Made by a program: the position numbers and the translations under genes. From UBA5109 sp965661005 (lineage in GTDB: Bacteria > Pseudomonadota > Gammaproteobacteria > Pseudomonadales > Pseudohongiellaceae): DNA of 64,000 nt. The notes under the pieces are model-generated. The model was not told the origin of the DNA. It saw only the letters and a program-made list of their open reading frames with translations, and did no database searches. The DNA lies in assembly GCA_965661005.1 (NCBI GenBank), contig CBFICB010000006.1, positions 124,001 to 188,000 of the forward strand. Direction: 5' to 3'. Each line of letters starts with the position of its first letter. The stretch's first letter is position 1. Below, piece by piece: positions 1 through 9,238 of the stretch.

Positions 1-629
1 GCAACTAAACCTGCAATATGCGCCATATCGACCATCAAATATGCGCCTATCTTGTCGGCAATATCTCTCATTAACTGCCAGTTAACAATTCTTGAATAGG
101 CTGAAAAACCAGCAATGATTACTTTAGGCTTATGCTGAAGCGCCAGCTCCTCTACTTGCTCATAATCTATCTCACCCGTCTCATGATTCAGGCCATATTG
201 AACAGCGTTGTATATCCGTCCGGAGGATGAAACCGATGCCCCATGGGTTAGATGCCCTCCATCTGCCAAACTCATGCCTAGCAAAGTATCGCCTGGCTTT
301 AATAAAGCCAAAAACACAGCTGAATTGGCCTGTGACCCTGAGTGAGCTTGCACATTGGCATATCCGGCATTGAAAAGTGTTTTAGCGCGCTCAATTGCCA
401 GGTTTTCGACAATATCGACATACTCGCAACCACCGTAATAGCGCTTGTCTGGATAGCCTTCAGCATATTTATTAGTTAAAACCGAGCCCTGTGCCTCCTG
501 CACTCTGGGACTGGCATAATTTTCTGAAGCTATCAGTTCGAGGTGGTCCTGTTGGCGTCTGGATTCTGCATTAATGGCTGCTTCAAGCTCTTCATCAAAA
601 CCGGCAATGGTCATATCTTTAGTTAACAT
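1..629 (-). CDS. glyA: Serine hydroxymethyltransferase, N-terminal part (cut by window edge)
   Basis: PLP enzyme that interconverts serine and glycine while loading one-carbon units on tetrahydrofolate, in the cytoplasm. The first 209 codons are present. They read as the family N-terminus: the [10 protein letters not shown] segment near residue 32, then [15 protein letters not shown], and further on HLTHG; the window ends before the PLP-binding lysine. The ATG at 627-629 is preceded by a strong GGAG ribosome site (seen as CTCC on the plus strand at about 634-638). It is transcribed divergently from ettA. The identity is clear from these motifs; only the missing C-terminus cannot be judged. 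Confidence 0.95.
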   Translation of the reverse strand, partial: MLTKDMTIAGFDEELEAAINAESRRQQDHLELIASENYASPRVQEAQGSVLTNKYAEGYPDKRYYGGCEYVDIVENLAIERAKTLFNAGYANVQAHSGSQANSAVFLALLKPGDTLLGMSLADGGHLTHGASVSSSGRIYNAVQYGLNHETGEIDYEQVEELALQHKPKVIIAGFSAYSRIVNWQLMRDIADKIGAYLMVDMAHIAGLV

Positions 630-745
630 TTTTCTCCTCTGGGGTCAGGCAAATTAAGACAATTTAAGAAATGTAAGCTGGGCTCTGTAAAAAAAGCGCT
701 ATTCTACCTTACTTTCCCGCTTGGGAAGAATAGAATAGTCAGCTT

Positions 746-751
746 TATAAT
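746..751 (+). promoter_or_regulatory. Possible sigma-70 promoter of ettA
   Basis: A perfect TATAAT hexamer lies 30 nt before the ettA ATG. The only -35-like element is TTGGGA at 721-726, giving a long 19-nt spacer, so this is a tentative call. Confidence 0.3.
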
Positions 752-780
752 TTTCAATAGTAACAGCAGGTTTTAATTTA

Positions 781-2445
781 ATGGCTCAATTTGTTTATAC
801 CATGAACCGGGTGGGTAAAGTGGTCCCTCCCAAGCGTGAAATTCTCAAAGATATTTCTTTATCCTTTTTCCCAGGCGCCAAGATCGGAGTGCTGGGGCTT
901 AATGGTGCAGGTAAGTCTACCTTGCTTCGCATCATGTCTGGCGTGGATAAAGAGTTTCATGGCGAGGCCAGACCCCAGCCAGACCTTAAAGTTGGCTACC
1001 TTCCTCAGGAGCCTGAACTGGATGCAAGCAAGGATGTTAAAGGTAATGTTGAAGATGGTGTGCGGGAAATCAAGAATCTTGTAGACGAATTCAACAGCAT
1101 TAGTGACAAATTTGCTGAACCCATGAGCGATGAAGAAATGAACGACTTGTTGGAGAGACAGGGTGAGTTACAAGTGCAAATAGATGCAACTGGCGGCTGG
1201 GATCTGGATCGCACCCTTGAAATTGCTGCTGATGCGCTGCGTCTACCGCCATGGGATGCAGATGTTACCAAGCTCTCGGGTGGTGAAAAACGCAGAGTTG
1301 CGCTTTGTCGTCTACTCTTATCAAAACCTGACATGCTTTTATTAGATGAACCAACAAACCACCTTGATGCCGGTTCAGTGGCCTGGATGGAAAAATTTCT
1401 GCAGGATTATCCAGGCACCGTTGTGGCAATAACACATGACCGTTATTTTCTGGATCAAGCTGCTGGCTGGATTCTGGAGCTTGATCGAGGACATGGCATA
1501 CCTTACGAAGGGAATTACAGTTCTTGGCTGGAGGCAAAAGAAAAACGCTTGGAGATTGAAGAAAAGCAGCATGCTTCAATGGCCAAAACCATCAAGAGTG
1601 AATTGGAGTGGGTCAGATCAAACCCTAAAGGACGTCAATCCAAAAGCAAGGCACGTCTGGCCCGCTTTGAGGAGCTGTCTTCAAAGGAGTTTCAAACGCG
1701 CAATGAAACTCTGGAGCTTTATATTCCACCGGGTCCACGCCTGGGAGAATTGGTGATAGAAGTTGATAAAATTAGTAAAAGTTTTGGCGATAAATCCCTG
1801 ATTGAGAATCTCAGCCTGACTATTCCCAGAGGCAGTATTGTCGGGATTATTGGCGGCAACGGAGCCGGTAAAACAACGTTCCTAAAAATGCTAATGAATC
1901 AGGAGGAGCCTGATACTGGCACCATCCGTATTGGAGAGACAGTTGATATGGCCTACGTCGATCAAAGCCGGGATGAACTTAATGATGAAAATACGGTATG
2001 GCAGGAAGTTTCTGAAGGCCTAGATACCCTGCAAATCGGTAACTACGAAATTTCTTCACGCGCCTACCTTGGTCGCTTCAATTTCAAAGGCGGCGATCAA
2101 CAAAAATTTGTTAAGCACTTGTCCGGCGGTGAACGTAACCGACTCCATCTGGCTAAACTACTAAAACGTGGCGCCAATGTACTTTTGCTCGACGAACCAA
2201 CAAACGATCTCGATATTGAAACCTTGCGCGCATTGGATGAAGGACTACTGGCATTTCCTGGCACAGTAATTGTGGTATCACACGACCGCTGGTTTCTGGA
2301 CAGAATTTCAACGCATATCCTTGCTTTTGAAGGCAACAGCGATGTTATTTTCCACGAGGGTAATTATTCAGACTACGAAGAAGACAGAAAAAAACGTAAA
2401 GGGGATGAGGAGCCTACCCGAGTCAAATACAAAAAACTCAACTAG
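781..2445 (+). CDS. ettA: Energy-dependent translational throttle protein EttA (ABC-F ATPase)
   Basis: ABC-F protein that binds the ribosomal E site and gates entry into elongation according to ATP/ADP ratio. It is soluble and has no membrane domain. Two ATPase cassettes are visible: Walker A GLNGAGKST near residue 42 with signature LSGGEKRR and Walker B LLLDEPTNHLD, then a second Walker A GGNGAGKTT near residue 359 with LSGGERNR and LLLDEPTNDLD. The ABC-F linker, rich in Lys and Arg, lies between them. At 554 aa the length matches EttA (555 in E. coli). The ORF begins MAQFVYTMNRVGKVVPP, typical of EttA. Monocistronic, divergent from glyA. Confidence 0.96.
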   Translation: MAQFVYTMNRVGKVVPPKREILKDISLSFFPGAKIGVLGLNGAGKSTLLRIMSGVDKEFHGEARPQPDLKVGYLPQEPELDASKDVKGNVEDGVREIKNLVDEFNSISDKFAEPMSDEEMNDLLERQGELQVQIDATGGWDLDRTLEIAADALRLPPWDADVTKLSGGEKRRVALCRLLLSKPDMLLLDEPTNHLDAGSVAWMEKFLQDYPGTVVAITHDRYFLDQAAGWILELDRGHGIPYEGNYSSWLEAKEKRLEIEEKQHASMAKTIKSELEWVRSNPKGRQSKSKARLARFEELSSKEFQTRNETLELYIPPGPRLGELVIEVDKISKSFGDKSLIENLSLTIPRGSIVGIIGGNGAGKTTFLKMLMNQEEPDTGTIRIGETVDMAYVDQSRDELNDENTVWQEVSEGLDTLQIGNYEISSRAYLGRFNFKGGDQQKFVKHLSGGERNRLHLAKLLKRGANVLLLDEPTNDLDIETLRALDEGLLAFPGTVIVVSHDRWFLDRISTHILAFEGNSDVIFHEGNYSDYEEDRKKRKGDEEPTRVKYKKLN

Positions 2446-2745
2446 CGAAGCTAGTGCGCTTGGTAATGCTTTGTTAAAAGCCGCCTCGGAATACTTATTT
2501 ATTTATTTATTATATAAATTCCATTTCCTCGTCAGTTTTTGCCTTCGCTTACCAGCGCTCGTAACGCTTTCTATACACAATCCATTTTACTTGCTTAGAA
2601 AGAATCGATTTCCAATCTGGTGTCTTTAGCAAGTAATCGATAGCAAGCTTACTAGTAGAAAAAATACGAAAACTGTCTGAATCGGAATGCGACAAGCTCC
2701 TCAGCGCCAAACAATATGGATCTCAAAATTGCTTTTAAGGGCTTA
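2446..2745. other. Intergenic stretch, no confident gene
   Basis: AT-rich stretch between the convergent ettA and replication-P genes. I see no terminator hairpin with a T-run. It contains a run of TTTATT-like repeats near 2500 and one short minus-strand open frame (2549-2710), listed separately. Confidence 0.5.
2549..2710 (-). CDS. Possible small ORF of 53 aa, unrecognised
   Basis: An open minus-strand frame starts at a TTG (or further in) and ends at TAA 2549-2551. The C-terminal half has a protein-like, basic and aromatic composition (KLAIDYLLKTPDWKSILSKQ, then WIVYRKRYERW). There is no ATG and no good ribosome site. It could be the tail of a decayed gene or chance. Low confidence. Confidence 0.2.
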   Translation of the reverse strand: MALRSLSHSDSDSFRIFSTSKLAIDYLLKTPDWKSILSKQVKWIVYRKRYERW

Positions 2746-3435
2746 TTAAATTTTTAGATTAGATTTTAATTCTTGCAGGCGTGAAAGATTGTCTTTTGTA
2801 CTTAATGGTATATCTATTGATTCAGGAAGAGGTGTCGCTGCATTCACTCTCAATTCTTCACCTTCTAATACACGTTGAACCAAATGGGAGTAATGATATT
2901 TGAATAAGGGAAAAATCTGACCTTCTGCTTGATTGGCTAATTCAAACCAGCCTGTGGCTTTACCAGCCAAATACACAGCTGGGTGACTCCAGTTTTGGGC
3001 TGATTTCGGTGAAGGCTTTCGGCAAGCTTCAAGATAAGCATCATGCTCCTCAGGCAGACCAAATAAAGCTCCCCCTGATTTACATATCTCGACAATACTC
3101 GCAATACTTGGCAAAAAAGGCTGACTGAGCACAAGCTCACGAGTTGCTGCAAGAACCTGTTCCGGCGGGAAAATGGCCAGACTGCTTAACCAGTATTTTT
3201 TTGCCAGATTTAAAGCGCCTTCATCCGGAAAGGCCTTGTGGTATTGATTATGGTAAGCCAATTCAAATTCAGCAAACATTTGGTTGATAGCATCAACATG
3301 GTCTTTGCTGGAATTCGTTCTTGAGGCAGAAGCGTTTTTCTTAGCATCGCTTTGTGCTGAGCCCAATATCTCTTTACTAATATTGGCAGACTCTGAAGCT
3401 GGCTTTATAAGTTGATCAACTTTTTTTATTGTCAC
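2746..3435 (-). CDS. Phage lambda P-like replication protein (putative helicase loader)
   Basis: About 229 aa. The central and C-terminal part resembles lambda replication protein P from memory of that family. A YW-containing helix is followed by QPFLPSIASIVEICK (cf. RPFLPSPGQFVAWC in lambda P), then GLPEEHDAYLEAC, then NWSHPAVYLAG and YSHLVQRVLEGEE (cf. INRGE). Lambda P delivers DnaB helicase to an origin. The N-terminal ~60 residues are low-complexity. I chose the GTG at 3433-3435 because GGGAAGAG sits just before it; a TTG at 3447 would add four residues. No phage genes surround it. It lies downstream of the GGDEF gene on the same strand with a 26-nt gap. Assignment is by remembered motif similarity only. 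Confidence 0.6.
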   Translation of the reverse strand: MTIKKVDQLIKPASESANISKEILGSAQSDAKKNASASRTNSSKDHVDAINQMFAEFELAYHNQYHKAFPDEGALNLAKKYWLSSLAIFPPEQVLAATRELVLSQPFLPSIASIVEICKSGGALFGLPEEHDAYLEACRKPSPKSAQNWSHPAVYLAGKATGWFELANQAEGQIFPLFKYHYSHLVQRVLEGEELRVNAATPLPESIDIPLSTKDNLSRLQELKSNLKI

Positions 3436-3461
3436 TTCTCTTCCCAAGGAAGTTGGAATAA

Positions 3462-4587
3462 TTATGTAAAATCACTACTGCGCAAGCCAAATTCTCTTTG
3501 CTCAATAATATGATTGTTAGAACTTTCAGGTTTTAGCTTAGCATAATTAACAACCATATTTCGCCCCGCTTTTTTACTTTCATAAAGAGTTTCATCGGCT
3601 TTTTCCAGTAAATCTTCAGCGATGTGCACTTCATCAGGATAAGTTGCAATGCCGATGCTCACGGTTGTTGTGATTCTCTGCCCATCAACATCAAAAGAAG
3701 TATTTTCAATTGCGCTGCGCAATCGTTCAGCAGTTTCAATGGCTCTGTCCGATGGCAATTGAGGTAACAAAGCCACAAATTCATCACCGCCATAACGACA
3801 AATAATATCAGAGGTCCTCAGGCGCTCCTTGATGGTGCTGGCAATGGTTAAAATTAACTTATCTCCAGCTTTATGGCCGTATGTATCATTAACCTGCTTT
3901 AAATTATCAGCATCAATCATCATGGCAGATAAGGGTTGAGAATACTGAATAGCCACTTCTGTGGCTTTATGCAGCATTGGGCTAAGTGAACGCTTATTTA
4001 ACAAGCCTGTCATTTCATCTGTTTCAGATAAGGTCTTAAACATCTCCTTACCATAATTAACGTCAGCAGCCAGCATGGTTGTGATATAGGCAACCAGCAT
4101 AAAAGGTAAAAAGAATATGAGAAATTCCGTGTATTCAACCAGTGAATATTCAATTCCGCTACGTGAGGCTAACAAAATATAGACTGCTGAAATCAAAGCG
4201 ACTTCAGCAATAGTTACTGCTTTACCCAAGGTGATAGAGCTTGAAATAATGACGAGCAAATAAAGATTTAGTAAGGGACTATCGACACTGCCTGTATTCC
4301 AAACCACTAATGATATAAAAAGAATCATTACCCAGGTTTCTAAAGCCAACTTCCACTTAAAGTGCGGAAGATTAAAATTCACATAATGAAAACCCAGAAA
4401 AAGCCCCAAAAATCTCCATAAAAATTAGCAGAGCAGCGGGACTGGCAATTTCAGCCTCTGGCGACAGGTAATAAAGCAACACGATCAAAAGCAACAGCCA
4501 TTCAATTTCTGCAATGCTGCGCGCAAATCCCTTTAGCTCGAGTTGATCTAAATCCAGATCATCTATATGGATGTTTTTGTTGTTCAC
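3462..4587 (-). pseudogene. Membrane-bound GGDEF diguanylate cyclase, frameshifted
   Basis: Read through one frame change this is a ~375-aa diguanylate cyclase that would make cyclic di-GMP. The GTG start at 4587 has AGGAG upstream. An N-terminal segment (DLDQLELKGFARSIAEIEWL) leads into several membrane helices, then a GGDEF domain with RYGGDEFVALLPQ as the active-site loop and SIGIATYP at the end. Codons from 4587 run into TAA at 4372, while the remainder is open in the next frame from about 4409. Removing one base from the A5 run at 4398-4402 (T5 in the gene) restores a continuous sequence through GAFLGFHYVNFNLPHFK. So it is either a one-base insertion in a real gene or a homopolymer sequencing error. 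All catalytic GGDEF residues are intact. Confidence 0.8.
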
Positions 4588-4939
4588 TCCAAGCTCCTTC
4601 CTAGGTCCTTCTTCCCTTTTCTTTGTTGCTTCCTATTTATTTGGTATTACCAGCATTCGCCCTAAGCTGACTGACTGGCGAGCTCTAGCACTGGGCTGCA
4701 TAGGGTGGTTATAGCAACTTTGCTAGAAATTAAAGTTTATCCTGCACCACACAGGCCTAGCTTAGCATAGCAAACTAGTATCATGATAATGTTGCGGTAC
4801 TTAACATTCCCCGATTATTTAGTAACTTATTGTAATGTGCAAAAATTATGAAATATAGTGGGTATCTTGTTAAGCAACTCTGATTTTATACCAAGCCTGA
4901 GTATAGTTATGTCTATATAGGTAAAATCACTTAAATCTT
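4588..4939. other. Divergent intergenic region, GGDEF gene / baeS
   Basis: 352 bases without a gene. It holds a TATAGCAA-ct-TTGCTA inverted repeat (4710-4725), a TATCATGATA palindrome (4779-4788) and a candidate sigma-70 promoter reading toward baeS. Nothing else was recognised. Confidence 0.5.
4830..4859 (+). promoter_or_regulatory. Candidate sigma-70 promoter of the baeSR-mltB operon
   Basis: TTGTAA (4830-4835), an 18-nt spacer and TATAGT (4854-4859), about 80 nt before the baeS ATG. Four of six and five of six bases match consensus. Confidence 0.35.
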
Positions 4940-6466
4940 ATGAAACTGACCATTAAGCTCAAATTGCTTTTAGCGATTCTTTCAGCTCATCTTATCGTCT
5001 ATATATCGATGTACAGCTTGGGTCGAGCGCAATTTAACGATGGCTTTATTGACTATATCAGCCGAATTGAGGAACAACAGATTCCGGCTCTGATTGAAGG
5101 GCTGGAGGCCTGGTATGCTGCCCGTGACCGTTGGGATTTACTTCGTGGTAACCCCAGCCTTTGGAACATTATCATAAGAGACAGTATTGCTCGTACTACC
5201 ACATCAGGTGAATTACTCGAGATTAGCCAGGTTACCAATTTCCGACTAATTGATTCTGCCATTGAAGATCGCAATATCCTGACCTCAAACCCCAGTGCGA
5301 TTGATGCATTTCGTCGCCCTTCCTTATTAGCGGATGATGACTGGTATTTTTCTTCTGAATACAGTCCTGCCAGACCGCACTTACTTTTATTAGATGAGAA
5401 TCAGGAAATCATGTTCGGAGACCCCGAAGCACTGCCTCTGGCGAACATTTACCCCATTACTTTTATGGAAGAAAATGTTGGTTATCTTGCAGTCACCAGC
5501 AGACAGGAATTGTCTGAGCGTGCTGATGTGCTATTTGTTCAAAGCCAAATTAACACCTTTTTCCTTTATGGTGTCACGCTTGTCATCATCTCTGTACTCA
5601 TTGCTGTCCCGGCCTCAAGCTATATGGTTCGCCCTATTCGTCATTTAGTCGATGGGACGCGTGCTCTGACTGCAGGAGACTATAGTTCAAGAATAGAAGT
5701 TCGTAGCTCTGATGAATTAGCCCAACTATCTGCTGATTTTAACACCTTGGCCAATACGCTTGAGCAGAATCAGAAAGCCAGACAACAGTGGATTGCAGAT
5801 ATTTCTCACGAGCTTAGAACGCCTTTAGCGATACTTCAAGGCGAACTGGAATCCGTTCAAGATGGCATTAGACCACTTGATCCGACAAGTCTGGATTCAT
5901 GGCATCAAGAAGTTGTGCATTTAAATACTCTGGTTAATGATTTACATGAGTTATCGATGTCCGACAATGGCGCCTTGGTGTATAAGAAAGAAAAAGTAGA
6001 TATTAAATCCTTGTTGGAACAGACATTAAGCTTGCATCATATTTTAATTGATCAAAACGACATCGCCTTATCACTTAAAGTGCATGCGCTTAGAAATAAA
6101 CCCCATATCAATATCTTTGGTGATCCAAAGCGACTTAAACAACTATTTGATAATTTGCTTCAAAATACCTGCCGCTATACTGATAAAGGTGGCCAACTCA
6201 AAATTGATCTGAAAGAATACAGCAATAAAGTTGTTATCACGTGGGTAGACTCAAAGCCCGGTGTCAGTGCTACAGATTTGGAAAAATTATTTGATCGCCT
6301 TTATCGAGTAGATTCTTCTCGTAATCGAGAGAAAGGAGGTTCAGGGCTAGGGTTGGCTATCTGCAAAAATATTGTCGAAGCACATGAAGGAGCGATTCGA
6401 GCTGAGCACTCTAATCTTGGTGGTTTAAAACTAAGTATTGAGCTGCCCAAACGCCAAAAATCCTAG
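4940..6466 (+). CDS. baeS: BaeS-type sensor histidine kinase
   Basis: Inner-membrane sensor kinase that autophosphorylates and passes phosphate to the adjacent regulator. Layout of 508 aa: TM helix at about 7-25, a periplasmic sensor region to ~203, second TM ~206-226, HAMP ~227-280, HisKA with phospho-acceptor His290 in ISHELRTP, and an ATPase domain with N-box NLLQNTCRY and G-box GGSGLGLAICKNIVEAHEG. This arrangement fits the BaeS family, which responds to envelope stress in enterics; the ligand here cannot be read from sequence. The regulator follows 72 nt downstream and a lytic transglycosylase after that, consistent with an envelope role. The gene symbol is by family resemblance. Confidence 0.85.
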   Translation: MKLTIKLKLLLAILSAHLIVYISMYSLGRAQFNDGFIDYISRIEEQQIPALIEGLEAWYAARDRWDLLRGNPSLWNIIIRDSIARTTTSGELLEISQVTNFRLIDSAIEDRNILTSNPSAIDAFRRPSLLADDDWYFSSEYSPARPHLLLLDENQEIMFGDPEALPLANIYPITFMEENVGYLAVTSRQELSERADVLFVQSQINTFFLYGVTLVIISVLIAVPASSYMVRPIRHLVDGTRALTAGDYSSRIEVRSSDELAQLSADFNTLANTLEQNQKARQQWIADISHELRTPLAILQGELESVQDGIRPLDPTSLDSWHQEVVHLNTLVNDLHELSMSDNGALVYKKEKVDIKSLLEQTLSLHHILIDQNDIALSLKVHALRNKPHINIFGDPKRLKQLFDNLLQNTCRYTDKGGQLKIDLKEYSNKVVITWVDSKPGVSATDLEKLFDRLYRVDSSRNREKGGSGLGLAICKNIVEAHEGAIRAEHSNLGGLKLSIELPKRQKS

Positions 6467-6538
6467 GTAAGGAATAATTTGCCCCTCAGCCCGCAAGGAC
6501 TTAAACTGCTCAAACAAATTTATATCCGGATATAAACC

Positions 6539-7207
6539 ATGCAACATATATTAATCGTGGAAGACGAAGAGAAATTAGCAAATCTTCTAAAAGATTATCT
6601 AGACCGCAATGGATTTAAAACCTCTCTACTTCATAATGGGGATGAGGTGCTGCCATGGCTTGAAAGTCATAAACCTGACCTGGTTCTTTTAGACTTAATG
6701 CTGCCAGGAACTGACGGCATGGATATTTGTAAAGAGATCCGTCGCAATTCACAACTGCCGGTAATCATGGTGACAGCTAAAGTTGATGAGATTGATCGCT
6801 TACTTGGTCTTGAACTTGGTGCCGATGACTATATCTGTAAACCTTTTAGTCCACGAGAAGTTGTTGCCCGGGTAAAAGCCGTACTGCGTCGCAGTGAAGG
6901 CTCTGAAAAGCTTGAAGAAAAAGGCCTTAAGCTGGACACGGACACCTATAAAGTCAGTATCAATGGCAATGATCTGGGTCTCACTGCCGTAGAATTCCAG
7001 TTGCTGAAAGTATTATCAGACCACCCGGGGCGTATATTTTCTCGAGCAGTGCTAGTCGACAAAATTTATTCTGATGGACGCATTGTCAGTGATCGCACCA
7101 TTGATAGCCATATCAAAAAACTCCGTAAGAAAATTGCCGCTGAACTCCCTGATGTAGAATTGATTCATTCGCTCTACGCTGTGGGTTATAAATTTGAGTG
7201 GAATTAA
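6539..7207 (+). CDS. baeR: OmpR/BaeR-family response regulator
   Basis: DNA-binding response regulator of 222 aa. The receiver domain has acidic pocket EDE at 8-10, phospho-acceptor Asp52 in LVLLDLMLP, Thr in MVTAK and the conserved Lys in KPFSPREV. The C-terminal winged helix of the OmpR type (LTAVEFQLLKVLSDHPGRIF, then SDRTIDSHIKKLRKKI) would bind promoter DNA. It is cotranscribed with the kinase upstream and lies 4 nt before the transglycosylase gene, so it probably controls envelope maintenance genes. BaeR versus another close OmpR-type subfamily cannot be settled by eye. Confidence 0.87.
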   Translation: MQHILIVEDEEKLANLLKDYLDRNGFKTSLLHNGDEVLPWLESHKPDLVLLDLMLPGTDGMDICKEIRRNSQLPVIMVTAKVDEIDRLLGLELGADDYICKPFSPREVVARVKAVLRRSEGSEKLEEKGLKLDTDTYKVSINGNDLGLTAVEFQLLKVLSDHPGRIFSRAVLVDKIYSDGRIVSDRTIDSHIKKLRKKIAAELPDVELIHSLYAVGYKFEWN

Positions 7208-7211
7208 TAAG

Positions 7212-8447
7212 ATGCCTGATTTTCTGATTAAGCTTTCTCACTACAAAAAACTGGCCATTTCACTGGTTTTATTTAGCTTGCTGAGTGCTGGACCCAATGC
7301 TCAGGAACAACAACCTTTTGCTGAGTGGTTAGCCGACTTACGCACCGAAGCACTGGCGAAAGGTATTAGTGAAAATCTTTTGGACGAAGCCTTGTCTACC
7401 ATTGAAGACCCTATCCCCAGAGTAATAGAGCTTGACCAAAGTCAGCCAGAGTTCGTTCAGACTTTCTCAAATTACATGAATAATCGGCTTAGCCAGTCGC
7501 GCATAGAAAGAGGTCAGGCGCTCCTACAAGAACACAGTGAGCTATTTAGCCGCATTACCAGGGAATATGGGGTACAGCCTCATTACCTGGTTTCTTTTTG
7601 GGCCCTGGAAAGTAATTTTGGCGATTATACTGGCGGCTTTTCAGTGCTAAATGCATTAGCCACTCTGGCTTATGATCCTCGCCGAAGTGGTTTTTTTCGA
7701 AATGAGTTAATCACTGCTTTGAAAATTTTAGATGCCGGCCATATAAGCGTTGAAGATATGTCCGGATCATGGGCAGGAGCGATGGGGCAATGTCAATTCA
7801 TGCCCTCAACTTTTGACCGCTACGCTGTAGATGGCGACAATGATGGCCGTATCGATATCTGGAATAGTCTGCCTGATATTTTTGCTTCAGCTGCCAACTT
7901 TTTATCAGAGTCAGGCTGGCGACCAGACGAGCGCTGGGGTCGCGAAGTAACGCTTCCTGAAGACTTTGATTTCACACAATCCGGCACAGGAATTCGAAAA
8001 ACAGTCAGTGAATGGAATGCGCTTGGCGTAATGCGAGCTGATGGCAGCTCTCTTGGAAATGCTTCATTAGAAGGCTCCATTATTTTACCGGCTGGCGCCT
8101 CTGGCCCGGTATTTTTAGCCTACAATAATTTCAGAGCGACTATGGTTTGGAACCGTTCAACCTATTATGCAATATCAGTCGGACACCTCGCCGATCTTTT
8201 CGTTGGCGGGGATGAAATCCAACACTGGCCTGACACAGAAGAGCGCGCTTTAAGCCGCGATGAAGTCATTGAATTACAGAGCCTCCTCAATACCATGGGT
8301 ATCGATGTTGGAGCTCCAGATGGCATTCTAGGTTCTAGAACCAGAGGCGCTATTAGAGCTTTTCAGGAAGAAAGTGGACTACCAACGGACGGCTATGCGT
8401 CGGCGGATCTACTGGACATGATTAGAGTTATGGCTATTAGTGAGTAG
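7212..8447 (+). CDS. mltB: Membrane-bound lytic murein transglycosylase B (MltB family) with peptidoglycan-binding domain
   Basis: Periplasmic enzyme that cleaves peptidoglycan glycan strands to 1,6-anhydro products. The 411-aa product has a signal peptide (residues ~1-30, ending near GPNAQEQ). The transglycosylase domain contains ALESNFGDYTGGF with the catalytic Glu, and GSWAGAMGQCQFMPSTFDRYAVD. A C-terminal PG_binding_1 domain (VIELQSLLNTMGIDVGAPDG, ILGSRTRGAIRAFQ) follows. I prefer the ATG at 7212 to the TTG at 7194 because it puts the signal peptide at the N-terminus; no lipobox is evident, so it is probably soluble rather than a lipoprotein. Third gene of the baeSR operon. Confidence 0.88.
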   Translation: MPDFLIKLSHYKKLAISLVLFSLLSAGPNAQEQQPFAEWLADLRTEALAKGISENLLDEALSTIEDPIPRVIELDQSQPEFVQTFSNYMNNRLSQSRIERGQALLQEHSELFSRITREYGVQPHYLVSFWALESNFGDYTGGFSVLNALATLAYDPRRSGFFRNELITALKILDAGHISVEDMSGSWAGAMGQCQFMPSTFDRYAVDGDNDGRIDIWNSLPDIFASAANFLSESGWRPDERWGREVTLPEDFDFTQSGTGIRKTVSEWNALGVMRADGSSLGNASLEGSIILPAGASGPVFLAYNNFRATMVWNRSTYYAISVGHLADLFVGGDEIQHWPDTEERALSRDEVIELQSLLNTMGIDVGAPDGILGSRTRGAIRAFQEESGLPTDGYASADLLDMIRVMAISE

Positions 8448-8481
8448 TATTCTGATATAAGCGAGCGCATCAGTTCTAAAA

Positions 8482-9177
8482 CTATTCATTCAAAAAGTCG
8501 TTGATCATCTGAATGAGTTCCGATGCAGTTCTTGGATTCGTCATCATCTCCCCATTAAAAAACATCGTCGGCGTACTTCGGACTCCCGCCCTGTTCCCGC
8601 CTCGCTGGTCAGCCAGAATTTTTTCTCTGATTTCAGGCAAGTTGGCATCAGCGCGAAGTTGCTCAATATCCAGATCCAGCTGCTCAGCATAGTTCTCAAA
8701 GGCGACAGTCGCATCGGGTAAGACCGACCAGGAAGCCTGATCTCCATAAAGCAGGCTATACAATTCCCAAAAAGCATCTTGTCTTCCAGCCGCTTCAACA
8801 TAACGCGCTGCTTCAAATGAGTGCGGATAAGTGTCCAAAGGGTAATGTCTGAAAACTAAGCGCGATCGATCTGCAATTCGCGGCCAAGCCTGGCTGATTA
8901 AATTAGCTTCATTGGCGCAGTTTGGACATTGAAAATCACCATAAACAGTAATTGTCAGTGGTGCATCTGATTCACCTTGTACATGGTCTGTTGCAGAAAC
9001 CTGGTCCGGCGGGTAAACCGGAGCCCCGCCAAAAATGCCTTGATAAAACACAAACAGCGCAACTGGAATCATCAGCACTACGAATGCCGTAATGAGGGAT
9101 TTCTGTATTTTCTCACGACGCTTGGCTTGTTGCTTCTTTACATCACGTTTAAGTTTCTTTTCTGAGCTTTTTGACAT
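8482..9177 (-). CDS. DsbA-family thiol:disulfide oxidoreductase, membrane-anchored
   Basis: Thioredoxin-fold protein of 231 aa. After a very basic N-terminus one TM helix (~30-50) anchors the domain in the periplasm. The active site is CPNC (in VYGDFQCPNCANEA), followed by the helical insert typical of the DSBA/Com1-like group (RHYPLDTYPHSFEAAR) and the cis-Pro loop GVRSTPTMFFNG. It should oxidise or isomerise cysteines in exported proteins. ATG 9177 is preferred; a TTG two codons upstream has better ribosome-site spacing (AGGA 5 nt before it), so either may be used. Divergent from korA. Confidence 0.85.
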   Translation of the reverse strand: MSKSSEKKLKRDVKKQQAKRREKIQKSLITAFVVLMIPVALFVFYQGIFGGAPVYPPDQVSATDHVQGESDAPLTITVYGDFQCPNCANEANLISQAWPRIADRSRLVFRHYPLDTYPHSFEAARYVEAAGRQDAFWELYSLLYGDQASWSVLPDATVAFENYAEQLDLDIEQLRADANLPEIREKILADQRGGNRAGVRSTPTMFFNGEMMTNPRTASELIQMINDFLNE

Positions 9178-9238
9178 GTTCAAACTATTCCTAACTATTC
9201 AAAATTTGACTAAGAATGAGACAATGCCAAAATAAGAC

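Noticed and set aside
2746..3435. Prophage around the lambda P-like gene
   Set aside because: No integrase, capsid, terminase or repressor gene lies nearby; the flanking genes are housekeeping or signalling.
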